DNA from: Ianthella basta
Taxonomy: Eukaryota; Porifera; Demospongiae; Verongiida; Ianthellidae
Direction of reading: 5' to 3'
Length of the DNA stretch: 64,000 nucleotides
NCBI GenBank assembly: GCA_964019415.1
Contig: OZ025869.1
Span: forward strand, 6,272,882 to 6,336,881
Every line of letters starts with the position of its first letter. Positions within the stretch are counted from its first letter, which is position 1. The position numbers and the translations under genes were made by a program. Below, piece after piece: positions 11,505 through 22,039 of the stretch. The notes beneath the pieces were generated by a model. That model saw only the letters and a list, made by a program, of their open reading frames with translations. It was not told where the DNA came from and did no database searches.

Positions 11505-11700
11505 GTGCGCCCCATTGTCTATCCTATTCTTTGGAGCAACCACTTTGCCCAGATCTTAGTCAGGTTGATGTTCCCCCCATTGTCAGCAAGTAGATTGGCA
11601 TCCTTGGCTAAAACAATCCCTTTGACAGCTGCAACCATAATGGCTGTGTTGACAACCCCCCACCCCCCCCAGAACTCCTCAAATCTTGCAAAACGTCTTC
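11505..11700 (-). pseudogene. pogo-like DNA-binding fragment
   Basis: GVVNTAIMVAAVKGIVLAK then NLLADNGGNINLTKIWAKWL, on the minus strand, match the segment just before the catalytic domain of pogo/jerky-like transposases, which usually reads on into MGxVKR. Here the similarity ends at LLQRIG. It is separate from the HTH piece at 10592-10910, in the same orientation and about 0.6 kb upstream, so the two are probably not one gene in correct order. A G/C-rich homopolymer tract sits near 11655-11670. Confidence 0.65.
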
Positions 11701-12048
11701 CTATCAAGCTAACAGGGATAGGTCCCTCGAAGATAGACCACCAATAATAAGAAAGGGTTGGTTCTTCTGATGCCTGAGCCAGCTGAGAAGCCCTCACTTC
11801 ACCAATAATAAGCTGCTGTCAAGAAGTGGGCAAGGTGAACAATTTCTCGACAGTGGAGGGCGAACTGTTGCCTGAGCTGGGCATTCTCCTGTGCTGGAGA
11901 TTTGATAATCTGATTTTCAATGGCCCTATATCATGTGGGAAATCACGAATGCACAATCATAATTAAAATTGTCCTCGTGAAAGTGTGTGCATGGGGGCAT
12001 AGTGTTCGTGGCTAATCGTAAGCCACAAATTTGGGCATGGATGCAACA

Positions 12049-12440
12049 CTCTAAACATAACGAAACAACGAACATTACTGGGTGACCATCGTTCGTTAAT
12101 GCTCATTTGACCTAAGATTGTAACGAGCCAGAGCCACAGGAACTCTCCCTGATCCCAGATGTGTTGGATGATTGTCCGACAAACTCCCCAAAGGAAGTAC
12201 TCTAAGCACAATGAAAAAAAGAGCATTACTAGGTGACCAATCATCCATTATTACTCATTTGACCTCAGATTATGACGTACCAGTGTCTGATAAAGTCCCA
12301 GAAAGACGAACTCTAAGCATAATGAAACAAAGAGCATTATTGGGCAACCAATCATCCGTTGATACTCGTTGGACCTAAGATTGTCTCATACATTCCCAGG
12401 ATGTACTCTAAGCATAATGAAACACAGAGCTTCTCTGGGT
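12049..12440 (+). repeat. Degenerate tandem repeat, four units
   Basis: Units starting near 12049, 12200, 12311 and 12406 each contain CTCTAAGCATAATGAAACA followed by an AGAGCATTA block, then GGTGACCAATCATC and ACTCATTTGACCTAAGATT. Unit length shrinks from about 150 to 95 bases because the spacer varies. No coding meaning is apparent. Confidence 0.8.
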
Positions 12441-12529
12441 GACTAATCATCTGTTATTAGCAAGTTATGTCTATGCTTTGCAGTGGTGCTGAAACATATT
12501 TAGAAGTTGGGAAGATTTTGAAGCCACTG

Positions 12530-12900
12530 AAGATGGCATTACAGCTGATGGGGTGCGTTCAGAACACTGGCATTTTTGTCTCAGAAGGGAGTCAGCACCT
12601 TCACCAGTAATCTCCACAGGGAATATACACCTGTTCGTACATTTTGTGCTGCGAGTCCAATCTCGTAGGTCTGGTGCTATGTGTGGGTGTTTAGTTTCAT
12701 ACTCCTTGCACTCTTCTGCTGTTAGTTTGTATTTTTACCTGTCATTTGATGGCACATAGTCAATCAAATATGCTTCGACTTCTCCTGATCGTGTCTTTTT
12801 GAGTATTACATTGTATCCTTTTATGTCTCTGTGTAAATTGCCTATTTGGTATACGTAGGATAAAGCTGTGGACACTTGTTTTAAGATGTTTCAACCTTTT
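12530..12900 (-). pseudogene. Protein kinase pseudogene (catalytic loop to C-lobe)
   Basis: On the minus strand, QVSTALSYVYQIGNLHRDIK continues to GYNVIL (HRD at about 12830), giving a clear HRD catalytic loop with Lys and Asn. The DFG position reads as DYV within LIDYV (about 12760), the APE region as HPHIAPDLRD (12669-12680) and helix F as YSLWRLL in another frame (about 12604-12626). So the order of kinase C-lobe motifs is kept, but a TAA follows shortly after DYV and a frameshift separates APD from helix F. Loss of DFG and APE argues against activity. The subfamily is uncertain; kinases with a PHIAPE-type motif are frequent in sponges and cnidarians. Confidence 0.7.
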
Positions 12901-13049
12901 GTACTTTCCCACTTCTTCACTAGTGCACCCCAATGCATCAACTAATGACAAAGGTCTACTGTCCACCATTTGCAGTGACATCGCTAACAGCAACTTGGAG
13001 CAGCATATGCCAAAGCTATTTGAGATATGCCTGCCTGTGGCCACTCAAC

Positions 13050-13600
13050 TTGGCGAGTACACATGCCTATTGTAGAAGGCGTGAGCCATCCACAAAGACT
13101 GAGTTCATGCTCTTCACACATACTCTGTTGCACTGCTTATATACTGCTTGGGTGCATTTTCCAGAAACCCTCTCCTAGAAAACATGTTATGATCTGCAGC
13201 TGATCTGCTGGTATTTCGGGAACTTCTACTTCTGTCAGTGCAACAGTTCACTGCTTCACTTTAATCGCAGTTGATGCCTTTCTAGCGTAAGGAGTATGAG
13301 GATACCCCCACTTCCCTTTGTTTGCTGTGGAAGCCCTGCGTGCTATGCCTGAGGCCACTTCTCTGCTTTTCCATCCTAGCATCCAATTTTTTATTAGGTT
13401 ACTCAACTCTGTATAATAGAGGACATATTATGTTATTACAGCTAAACATCGGTGTAGATTTCCAAGCTTTCTAATTGGCCTCATGCATCAGGAACTTCCC
13501 CCTTCTGTCACAGAGCTGTACAAAATGCAAAAATTGAGTAAAATCATTAAAGGCTGTAAATTGTAATTTGATATTGTCATCTCTAACATGCATGCATAGC
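13050..13600. other. Stretch without recognisable genes
   Basis: No domain, RNA gene or repeat recognised. Short open frames on both strands lack conserved motifs. Confidence 0.4.
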
Positions 13601-13619
13601 TGCTTACTTTTTTGTGGCA

Positions 13620-14454
13620 ATACAACATTGTGTTAGCAATATTCTTTGCCACTTGTTCCCTGCAAGCTGGCTGAAGTATGCCTGGCAGCGGGACTCAAAA
13701 TATCTGTAGATTGCCACTGCATAAGAGAAGTAGTCAAAACCAAGTGTAAATTGCATGCCTTCAGTCTGATTAGCCATCTCATTAGCGTGAACTTCTTAAA
13801 GTACCTTTGATGTTAGCTGCACCCTGATCAGCTGGTCTGAAAGCGTGCGGCTGCTTGACAAGTGAGGCCACCACCGTCTGGTTGTGCTCTGATTTATACC
13901 TTCAAAATGTTGGCAATGCACAGTTTATGAGAATGTGTATGAATGTCATTGAGGTGAATTAGAGTAATAGTACATACCCTTGTTCGGGGTGGAACTGAAC
14001 TTCAAGAGTGGAATGCACTTCCTTCACCTTTCTCTGCGTATGCATAGACATAAGTGGGGATATTATAGTGCCATTGATACATGCAGTGTTGACACGCATG
14101 TGCAAACAGCAAACTTACATATACACTAGCAGATACTCTTTGCCGTGATCTTGAAGCAGGCCGAGAGTTATCTTGATTTGCTTGAGCCATGGAGTTGGTA
14201 ATATCCTTGAAGTGAGTCTCCATTGCATCCAGACGACTGACAACGGCTTGCACCTGGGAGTTACTCTGCTACTGCTGGGAACTGAGCAACTGGAACGTAT
14301 TCTTCTGCTGCTCCACAACAACAGACTGTGAAGAAAAACACGTCCTTGGAGTTCTGTCAAGCCCTGGGAATCGCGGTGTATACAACAAAGGGACAGGGTG
14401 TAGCTTGATGTTGGCCATAAAAGCCATTGGAACAATATCCTGTGCGCTCATCAT
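13620..14454 (-). pseudogene. Unrecognised gene remnant, relative of 2.1-3.3 kb
   Basis: A possible start at 14454 (MMSAQDIVPMAFMANIK) leads, with one TAA in the Q-rich stretch near 14270, into SQVQAVVSRLDAMETHFKD and a splice-like boundary after RSRQRV. The next exon, about 13905-13810, encodes YKSEHNQTVVASLVKQPHAF. Both pieces have counterparts at 2950-3345. The N-terminal part is glutamine-rich and likely coiled coil. I cannot name the family. The repeat block starting at 14548 lies directly upstream of this gene's start, as it does for the unrelated gene starting at 47437. Confidence 0.4.
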
Positions 14455-14547
14455 TCATCTTCCTCTCGATCAGATAGCAACTTTTAAAAATGGCGGGTTG
14501 ACCATGTAAGGTACAGTCACGCTCTACGTATTACAAAATCTAAAGAA

Positions 14548-14997
14548 GCACAAATCCAAGGGCTAGATATGGACGTCACATGAGGTCCATAACCAGAAGA
14601 ATACTGAATGTGGCGGCTATTTACTATCAAAGCGCTGAATCCACAGGTGAATTCGTCAAAGCTCCTTGTTCTGTAATAGCTAGTGGGCTGGTAAAGGTTT
14701 CATGTCACTTTGTACAATTTTGTGTGGTGTTTTTTGAGTGTATGTATGTATGTATCAGCATGTGTGTGTGTGCGTGCGTGCGTGTGTGCATGCGTGCATG
14801 TGTGCATGCGTGCTTGTGAAACTGATGATCAATGCAGATGCTCCTGTTTAAGAAGCAGAGACCAGTGAAAATCCATTGCAAATAAGATGATGAGATATCA
14901 ATTCCTCATTTAATGGGAACAGGCATCTAAGATAAGTACCACTAGTCTAGATTGATAAATAGTGTGCAGGCAATAGTCTGCGATTGAGCTGTCCACA
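14548..14997. repeat. Interspersed repeat, copy 1 (second copy at 47499-47885)
   Basis: About 450 bases alignable with 47499-47885 in the same orientation, from ACAAATCCAAGGGCTAGATA to GATTGAGCTGTCCAC. The middle is a (GT/GC/ATGT)-rich simple tract (14737-14817) that differs in length. No inverted ends or clear target duplication found. In both places it sits immediately upstream of a minus-strand gene. Confidence 0.8.
14737..14817. repeat. GTAT / GTGC microsatellite tract
   Basis: Runs of GTAT, GT and GCGT/GCAT dinucleotide-like units inside the interspersed repeat. Alternating purine-pyrimidine sequence of this kind can adopt Z-DNA. Confidence 0.85.
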
Positions 14998-15299
14998 GTT
15001 GCTCATATGTTTGCAAAATATGAGTAAATATATCCTGAATTATATGTGATAAGCTTTTACATTGTAAGCTGCACCAGGTGTATATACGTGCTAAGATTTT
15101 ACGTTGCGAGCACCAGATGTATGTATGTGCTAATATTCTATCTTGCGAGCCTCACGTCTTACCAGATCAGTGCTATAGCTAGCGCCATCGTCTGCCCGCC
15201 TATTTGACCTATATTGCAACTTTCAAAATGGCGACCAGAAACAACCCTATGCATATATATGCATGACCTGAGTATGTTATGCAATAGCGGAATCAGCTG

Positions 15300-16670
15300 T
15301 TATAGCAGATATTGTTCCTATCACACAGGCGCTGGATAAAGTGGCCATTACATCTGCTCACTATCATGGAGAATTGAATCCTAAATCCAAACTGGCATCA
15401 TACAGGCAATGGGCAAGTGGCGAAGTGCAGGTGATGGTGGCGACTAAAGCATTTGGAATGGGCATCAATAGTGGAAATGTGAGGCATGTGATCAGGAATG
15501 GTATACCCCCTAACATCAATACCTGGGTACAGGAGGGTGGAGTGGGCAGGCAGCTACAACAACAATACTTTACGGTGAGTCTGATGTTCAAAATGTGCTT
15601 GGCTGGCTATGTGATCATCTACAGAACAGACTCCTCAGGGAAACTGTACTGGCAGCGTATGACATGAGCTGGAAGCTAGTGTATTGCAAGCTTGCAGGAA
15701 GATGTTTACGTAAAGCCTTACTTGAATATTACGAGGAACTAACAGATGCAGCAAAATTCTGTTGTGGAGTTTGTGATAGTGAGAATGACATGGGCTATAT
15801 ATCATGCACCGGAGAAACCAAACTTTTAGTACAAGCCATACAAGCCTTGGGTCCGAAGTGGGAGTGCAAGCTGTCTGAATTCCTAAGAGGCTCCAACAGT
15901 TCACGGTTGACTGAAGAGAACAAAATAGAGCCTAGCTTTGGGCTGGTTGGGATCATTCTTTGGAATGGTGGTGATCATTCATTAGACAGTGTCATGGCCT
16001 TGGGTTCATCGACAGGAAAGGGGCAGTCCAGGCTGTTTGTAAACAGCAGCATGCAGTTTGTGCTACAATGTAATACAACCCTTCTGGACATTCACAACTA
16101 ACTGATAGTCAGGCTGAAGATGTCCTCTTGCCACAGAACAATCTCAGTAAACCTATAGCAGTAGTCAAAAGAAAGAGCCTGTCTTCAATACACTCATCAG
16201 AGACTCAGGGTTCAAAGGTAGTGATAGGTAAGGAGCGTGTGGGTAAAGGCTCGCACACACTACACACAGTATGGCAACTTATGAGCGATGTTGAAAACTA
16301 GGTGCCAATAACAGAAAAAGAATAGTACCACTATCCAGGGTTGCAACAGGCTATAATGTATTACAATGACATTACCAAACTGCCTCAATTTTCTCCCAGC
16401 CATCCTCACTTCTTGTGGGATGATGTTCAACTAGGAAAAGGCAGTTATAGTAAAGACCACATGGTAAAATTTTCCATTGGTGGCAAGGAAGAGGCGTTAT
16501 TCTACAGAACATGCCCATGTAAAGGGGTTAAAAGGTGTTCTGTAGATTACACAGTTACATTGAAGGCAAGGAAACCATGCCCTAAGCACCCAAAGCAAGA
16601 TCTCCTGTCCATCAGCGACTGTACCGTAGAACTAACGTATCTATATTTGGCAGTACTAACTTCCTAGAGC
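15300..16670 (+). pseudogene. RecQ-like helicase, C-terminal half with a following zinc-binding region (5' truncated)
   Basis: 15350-15550 encodes the RecQ second lobe: HYHGELNPKSKLASYRQW, then VMVATKAFGMGINSGNVRHV and IRNGIPPNINTW. The motif VI equivalent reads EGGVGRQ rather than GRAGRDG. After an intron-like gap the frame 15640-16100 gives the zinc-binding part (YEELTDAAKFCCGVCDSEN) and a winged-helix-like tail. A further open block (16341-16667) has the spacing CPCKGVKRC then CPKH and ends near CTVEL, a module that I associate with multi-copy cnidarian and sponge RecQ-like proteins. The helicase N-lobe is missing. N-terminal pieces of related genes lie at 23520 and 54238. Confidence 0.8.
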
Positions 16671-16679
16671 ATATCATAG

Positions 16680-17190
16680 CATGTGATTCCACAAGCTATT
16701 CATCCAAACTTGCTGTGTAGGTACTTTCATGCCTTGGTACCACTAAGCTACCGCCCACGCATTATAGCCACACCCTCTTATTAATTATTCATGATTTAAC
16801 ACCTATGACCACAAGGATACCCAATATAACATGGACCACTGCTACTGCTGTATGGCTACAGATATTCATGATGTGACAGCATGAAAGGGAAGTAGGATGG
16901 TCAAAGCCAAAACTGTTTGTGACATTTTTGAATTGGACTTGTCTCCTAGGAGATAATGAAGTCACTCCTACATGCCTGTGGTTTGACACTTCAAGAAGCC
17001 ATATCATCCCTATGCAAGACTTTATGAAACCGTTTTTACTTTAACAAAACAGCAGCAACCACAGAAAATTTCAGGTGAATAGCTTATACTACACATGAGT
17101 TATGGCGGTCCAAATCTTGATAATTATTATTGTTATAATTATGGTTGTTAGAGAATTGAGTTCAAAGTTCACGGAATAATAAATGAAGCA
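16680..17190. other. Stretch without recognisable genes
   Basis: No domain or repeat recognised; A/T-rich with short chance frames. Confidence 0.4.
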
Positions 17191-17347
17191 CTGTACTTGT
17201 AATAATGGTGAAAGGGTACCGTAATAAGGGTATGGAGTCTTTAGTCTCTACTAGGGCAGGGTTGACCCCTTTTGTGGCCTTTCATGGGTCCTTTGCACTT
17301 CTTACACATGTGACTTTTTCCTTTGCTAGGACCAGGTGCACTGGCAG

Positions 17348-19055
17348 TCAGAATCGTATCAGAAAGGAATTGACCTGCTTCATACTGTACACATTCTCTA
17401 GCTTCTTGAGCATCTTGGAGACCTTTTTGTCTGCTCTCCTCCTCTTTGTTTTAGTGCTTTCCATGGACTTGATGTTCCCCTTGTTGAACTGGAGAACAGC
17501 CAAGCCAGCAGCTATGGCAACAGTGGTGGAGCTGGTAAAGACTGTTTTAGGACAAAGGTCCCTAAGCAGGTGATGGAAGCTCTCGTTCACATTCTGGGTG
17601 AAGCCATCTATTGCACTCTCCAGCAACTCTGGCTCACTAAGGCAATCAAAAAGTGGCCGTAGAGCATCAGCCACTGCTTCAGGCAAGGGAGCTTTGTGGT
17701 GATACTGCTGTGTTCCTTTCGCTTCCTCTCTTTGCCAGCCACACCAAGATGATTCTCCCTCCGGGCAATACTCATGGCATGGCTTTCATTGGTGGACACA
17801 GAGTGCTGCAAAATGGCCTTCACTGCTTTCTGTGCTTCTTTCGCATTTCCCTTGTTCTCCTTGATGGCTTTACCATAGTAGACTTGGAAGCTGTCCATCT
17901 TCTTCTTGGTGAGGCGTCCCATTCCTCCTATCCCCTTCCCATCGGACAGCTTCTGACCTTTGTAAGATGCCACAAGGTTCCTCAAGCTCGTTCCCATCCA
18001 CTTCTGGACATGGACGACGCAATCCTTCTTGATAATTTGAACATCAGGGCCATAAGGCTGCTCGTTCAACACAGTTTTGTAGGCTGTACTGTCTCCATCT
18101 CCCACAAATGCAGTGTACCTCAGCTGATTTCTGGACACTGACCGGGTCCACAGCATTAGACAGCCAGCGGATTCCATGGATTTTGACGAGCTTGTGTAGT
18201 TGGTTTGGCATTCCTCCTCATGCTGATCTTTTCACCTAGCCAATTCTTCATCATCCAAAATCCGCCTGTGGTAATTACACATAGGGCAATGCCGGCTCAA
18301 GAGGGTGAAATCAAGGATTTCACCCGTGTCTTGGGAAATCACAAAGACAAGGCCATGCAATGATGTGTAGCCACGTGTAGCCACGTGTAGCCCAAGTCCC
18401 ATCAGCGCTGACTGTAATGTCCAATGGTCCATCCCCCAGGTCATCATCTGGGGATCTAAGATGCTCCTGCAATCTTGTTGCTGCCTGCTTCATTTCTCTG
18501 TCAACCACTGTTGCCACAACTCTAGATACTTCAGCAACATGCCTGTCATAGCTGCGATGAGATAAAGGAGGGGGCATGTTCATCATAGTGCAAAACTTCT
18601 CCATCTTCTTCTGTCCAGCTCCAATCACTTGGAATGCAAGAACTGCTCTCCTGTTAACTTCAGGGACTTTCTTCTCTGGTAGTGTAGGGGTAGGCACTGT
18701 TGTGCTTTCTTTGTACGAGGAGCAAACAAAGTTTCATGGGAACATGGAATCCTTGTCTGCTTTTGAGCGATTCTTCCAGTATCAGCTTGCCCTTCTTACA
18801 CAGACGACAGACATCAGCTTCTGTGATTGATTTGGCAATGGACTGATAGTGCACAAGACGAAAGCCACTTGAATCCTGAACTGCTGTAGTGTGGTCTGAA
18901 GCATCTTGGAACAAGCCTGCAAACAGTTTGCACTCACTTGCAGAAAAAACACCATCTGCAGTTTCTTCCTCACTTGAGTCAGTGTCAGAGGCGTTCTGCA
19001 CCAGTCTGTGTTTGTCTCCCTCAGACATAGTTCTCTTTTGCTGCTTTTGAGGCAT
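17348..19055 (-). pseudogene. Mutator-like transposase, nearly full length but broken
   Basis: The minus strand starts at 19055 (MPQKQQKRTMSEGDKHRL) and contains, in order, the catalytic-domain opening DITVSADGTWATRGYT (about 18400), SLHGLVFVISQDTGEILDF, a CPMC pair, MLWTRSVSRNQLRYTAFVGD with DGDSTAY (about 18100), CVVHVQKWMGTSLRNL, and ESAIDGFTQNVNESFHHLL (about 17600). This matches the Mutator-like transposase family found in many invertebrates. Three lesions are visible: a 10-bp tandem duplication near 18362-18385, a TGA at 18232-18234 where tryptophan is expected, and a one-base frameshift near 17763. Probably a recently disabled copy. No terminal repeats were found. Confidence 0.88.
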
Positions 19056-19094
19056 TTTCGTCTCCTTTGGACAACTTCCTGTTTACTCGCAAAT

Positions 19095-19240
19095 TTTGCA
19101 ACTCCATTGCCATGGCAACGGATCAAATGAGCCAATCAGTTGCTGTTGCGATGATGTCACTTCCTATGGTTAGTGAACAAACGGCCGTTTTGCCTTGGTT
19201 TAGAGCTAGTTTTGCGCAATAGGAAGTGCGCAACCGGAAA
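19095..19240 (-). promoter_or_regulatory. Promoter-like cluster upstream of the Mutator-like transposase
   Basis: Directly upstream of the ATG at 19055 lie an RFX-type X-box palindrome ATTGCCATGGCAAC (19107-19120), a CCAAT box (19133-19137), a CRE-like TGATGTCA (19153-19160) and ETS-type CACTTCCT (19159-19166). Such a cluster is typical of a compact metazoan promoter. Presence of the motifs is seen; use is inferred. Confidence 0.5.
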
Positions 19241-19305
19241 GTCGCCAACGCCATGTTATAGAGGAAGGTTGAAGCGATTCGAAGGCCTAGAATGCGAGGA
19301 GTTTC

Positions 19306-20140
19306 TCAACGATTTTTCACAATATTGGGACTGACTTTAATGTTTGCAGGCTTGAAGTTCTTGATAAACAAGCCCTGAAGAGTTTTCACGCAACTGAAGG
19401 CTACATATGCCTGTCCTGCATCAAATGCAACATTCTTCATGTCAACAACAATCTGTTCCATTGTTAGTCCTTGCACTTTATGGATAGTGATGGCCCATGC
19501 CAGTACAAGAGGGAACTGCCTCCTGCTTGCTTCAGCAGCTTTGTTTCTTCCAACGAGGAACACCACTTCATGCCTGCAAATTGGTACAGCTTCAGGATAC
19601 TGGCTGCGGTAATTACTTCGTGCAATTGCCTGCACGGGAGTGATCAAACTTGACAAGCACTTCATTGCCAGTTTTGATGATGGCTTGAATTGTTCCTCTT
19701 GCACCATTTACAAGTCCATCAGAGACGTCAACATTGACAGTTAACATTACTATGGCACCAAGAGCAAGATGGATTCAGTAACAAGCCCCCGGTGTCAGCC
19801 TTGTTCTCTGATGGTCTCAAGTGTATAGCAGTTGTGTGTGCTTGTCCTTGGTATTGTCAATGGCTTTGATGACTACATGTTGCTCTTCTGGAGCAAGCTC
19901 ATGCAGCTTTAATTCATTGTGATCATCCACATGATGATTTCTAGGGTATACATGTAAGGAATCGTTAGGGTAGTCTGGAACACTATCCTTGATGGTTCTT
20001 GATTCAAGCACTTTGATGTCCTCTTCAGTACAGGTAGCAGTGGGTACCTGACACAAAAGTGGGCAGTTTGGCTGTCATCTCTTTGTTGCATGATTTCATC
20101 CAGTTCAATCATCTTAAACTTATCTATCATTGGGGGGGGG
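19306..20140 (-). pseudogene. PIF1-like helicase C-terminal remnant
   Basis: Minus-strand segments in order: KMIELDEIMQQRDDSQ (about 20110), TATCTEEDIKVLESRTI (about 20020), NHHVDDHNELKL (about 19930), GAIVMLTVNVDVSDGLVNGA (about 19740), then FPLVLAWAITIHKVQGLT and QAYVAFSCVKTLQGL (about 19500-19350). These are the motifs of PIF1/RRM3-type 5'-3' helicases, including the QGLT and AFS(R) motifs; the usual arginine of the latter is Cys here. Frameshifts separate the blocks. It could come from a Helitron or from the multi-copy PIF1-like genes of sponges; no Rep domain is seen. The N-terminal helicase half is absent. Confidence 0.8.
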
Positions 20141-20203
20141 GGCATCGCTTCTCTTGCCCCCCTGTGGCGCCACCCCTGTAATCGATGCTCATCACTTTGA
20201 TAC

Positions 20204-20450
20204 TAAGCTTACTTTTTCAGTGACCTCTTGTTGTCTTCTTGGTATTTCTTCAGCAGCAATTCTAATCTTTCTCTACAGCCCCTGCCTTCTAGCGCCACTG
20301 ACTTATAATCTGAGGAAAATTGCTCGCTGAGCTTGGCTGCAATTGCATCCTACTCTGGAGGCTTGCTGGGCCTAGCTGCAGCTGCTTCAGCGGCTAAGGC
20401 CAAATCATGTTTCATCTCATAAAGAAAACCAGGCATATCACGAACTGTAA
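20204..20450 (-). pseudogene. Myb/SANT-like DNA-binding domain exon with a stop in place of Trp
   Basis: After a CTTACAG acceptor at about 20450 the frame reads VRDMPGFLYEMKHDLALAAE, then PPE-stop-DAIAAKLSEQF, then GRGCRERLELLLKKYQ and DNKRSLKK. The GRGCRE(R/H) segment is characteristic of a Myb/SANT-like family that recurs in cnidarians and sponges, where the residue before DAIA is tryptophan, so the TAG is probably a TGG mutation. A poly-G tract (about 20131-20142) lies just downstream. Possible transposon-associated DNA-binding protein. Confidence 0.6.
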
Positions 20451-20459
20451 GAGAAAAGG

Positions 20460-21440
20460 CATCAGTTTAGTTAAGTAAAAGTATGGATTACATCTTAAAC
20501 AAAATGCAAAAACTCACCAAATCGTGGGAATCCCAAGAACTTTAGAGAACAAGACAACAGAATCCTTGTACACTGGGAAGCCCTTTTCAGCATTGCTTAC
20601 GCTGACTTTAGCACCTTAAATCTAGTGGTTTAAACACGATCTGCTATAAAACGTTTAGATATTTTTTATTGGATTTATTGCTATATTTACATTATTCTGT
20701 GCACTTCCTTTGAGACAAATCTCCTGCTATATGCTGCTCATCTATGTATGTTTCTTACAAGAGTACATGACGACTTCAACATTTCCAGTTCAGTCTTTGT
20801 GAATGCATTATGAGTATATAAGAACATGGTATAAAGGAAGCATATTTGGTTAAAGAGTCAAGAAAGGCTAGATTATTCTACACTATTCACTATGCTGCTC
20901 TTATTTTTCCACTTCTTTTGCAATTTCTCCCTCTTCCTCATCTAACTCTTCTACATGTAGATATTCTGCCAGGCTGCCTGTGGCCATTGCACCTATTTCA
21001 GGGTCTGTGTAGAACACAATCCCATTTCTTCCCCCTTCAAGACAGGCAGCAGCAAATGACCTGAAGCAGGAAGAGTGACATTGTTGCTGCAAGTACACAT
21101 GGGGGGCACCATGTGTACAAGAAGTGCAAATTTGCACTATCAGTACCTATCTGTACCTATACAAGAAGTACAATTTGCACATGCAATGTATACAAGAAGG
21201 TGCAAAATTATAATGCAGTACACCTGAGATGCACTATCTGCTTGTGGAAATGATAGCAAACAACTGTCTTTGCTGAATGTTGTTAGTGTCTGTGGGTGCA
21301 GACTCTGTCCACACCATGCGGCAGTAGTCCTTAAAAACTGAAGGCAGCCTGTTAACTAGAGATACAGCAAGTTTTCCTGAAAACAACGGGGTGTAAGGAT
21401 GGTGCACTGTCTCTACTCTGTATACTGGCAGAAAAGTTAA
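20460..21440. other. Stretch without recognisable genes
   Basis: One open minus-strand piece (about 21070-20900) encodes NGIVFYTDPEIGAMATGS and an acidic tail, which could be an exon, but I do not recognise it. Nothing else stands out. Confidence 0.35.
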
Positions 21441-21447
21441 AAAACAT

Positions 21448-21613
21448 GGAGGATGGAGCATTTACTCATTGCATGTCTTTTAGCATTATGTGGGAACAAC
21501 ACCTTCATCTGTCGACATCTCAGCGTGCTTAATGCGTCATCCTCAGATGCCACCAAATGTAGGTGTTGTTCCCACATAATACTAAGGGACACTGAGTAAA
21601 TGCTCCATCCTCC
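21448..21613. repeat. Inverted repeat / hairpin
   Basis: Arms 21448-21504 and 21561-21613 pair from GGAGGATGGAGCATTTACTC inward to GTGGGAACAACACCT, with a short mismatched patch, around a 56-base loop that has its own small CATCTG/CAGATG stem. No target duplication seen. Confidence 0.85.
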
Positions 21614-22039
21614 TTGTTTCTGAATGTTTTCAACAAGTATACTGGGTGGAGACACTGCACCATCCCTACATCCCTGTTGTTTTCTGGAGAATCTAGTTTC
21701 ATTACTTTTTGTAGGATGCAAGCTGCACATGCTAGGTTATAAGCCGCAATGACTGGACAGTAATGCAGGTATTGGACCTTTATATTCAAACAAGCATAGC
21801 ATAGAAATCACCAAACATTGTGCAATATCCCTGTGCACAGACATATCTACCATCAGTATCAGGGTACATTGAATTGAGTAACATCTCAGAGCCAACTACT
21901 GAGGATGAAGATTCTGACAAATTGGTCGACATTCACTAAGCTAAGAAAATCCTGCTGAAAGCAATACTCTGGATGAAAATTCATGCACAGCTTGACAGTA
22001 CCAGACAGCACAAACAAACATCAGGATATCCCCCTTCCT

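Noticed and set aside
11640-11672. G/C homopolymer tract as a regulatory element
   Set aside because: Simple-sequence expansion within a decayed transposase fragment; nothing else supports a role.
19306-20140. Helitron call for the PIF1-like remnant
   Set aside because: No Rep/HUH motif and no typical hairpin-CTRR end were found; a multi-copy PIF1-like gene fits equally well.
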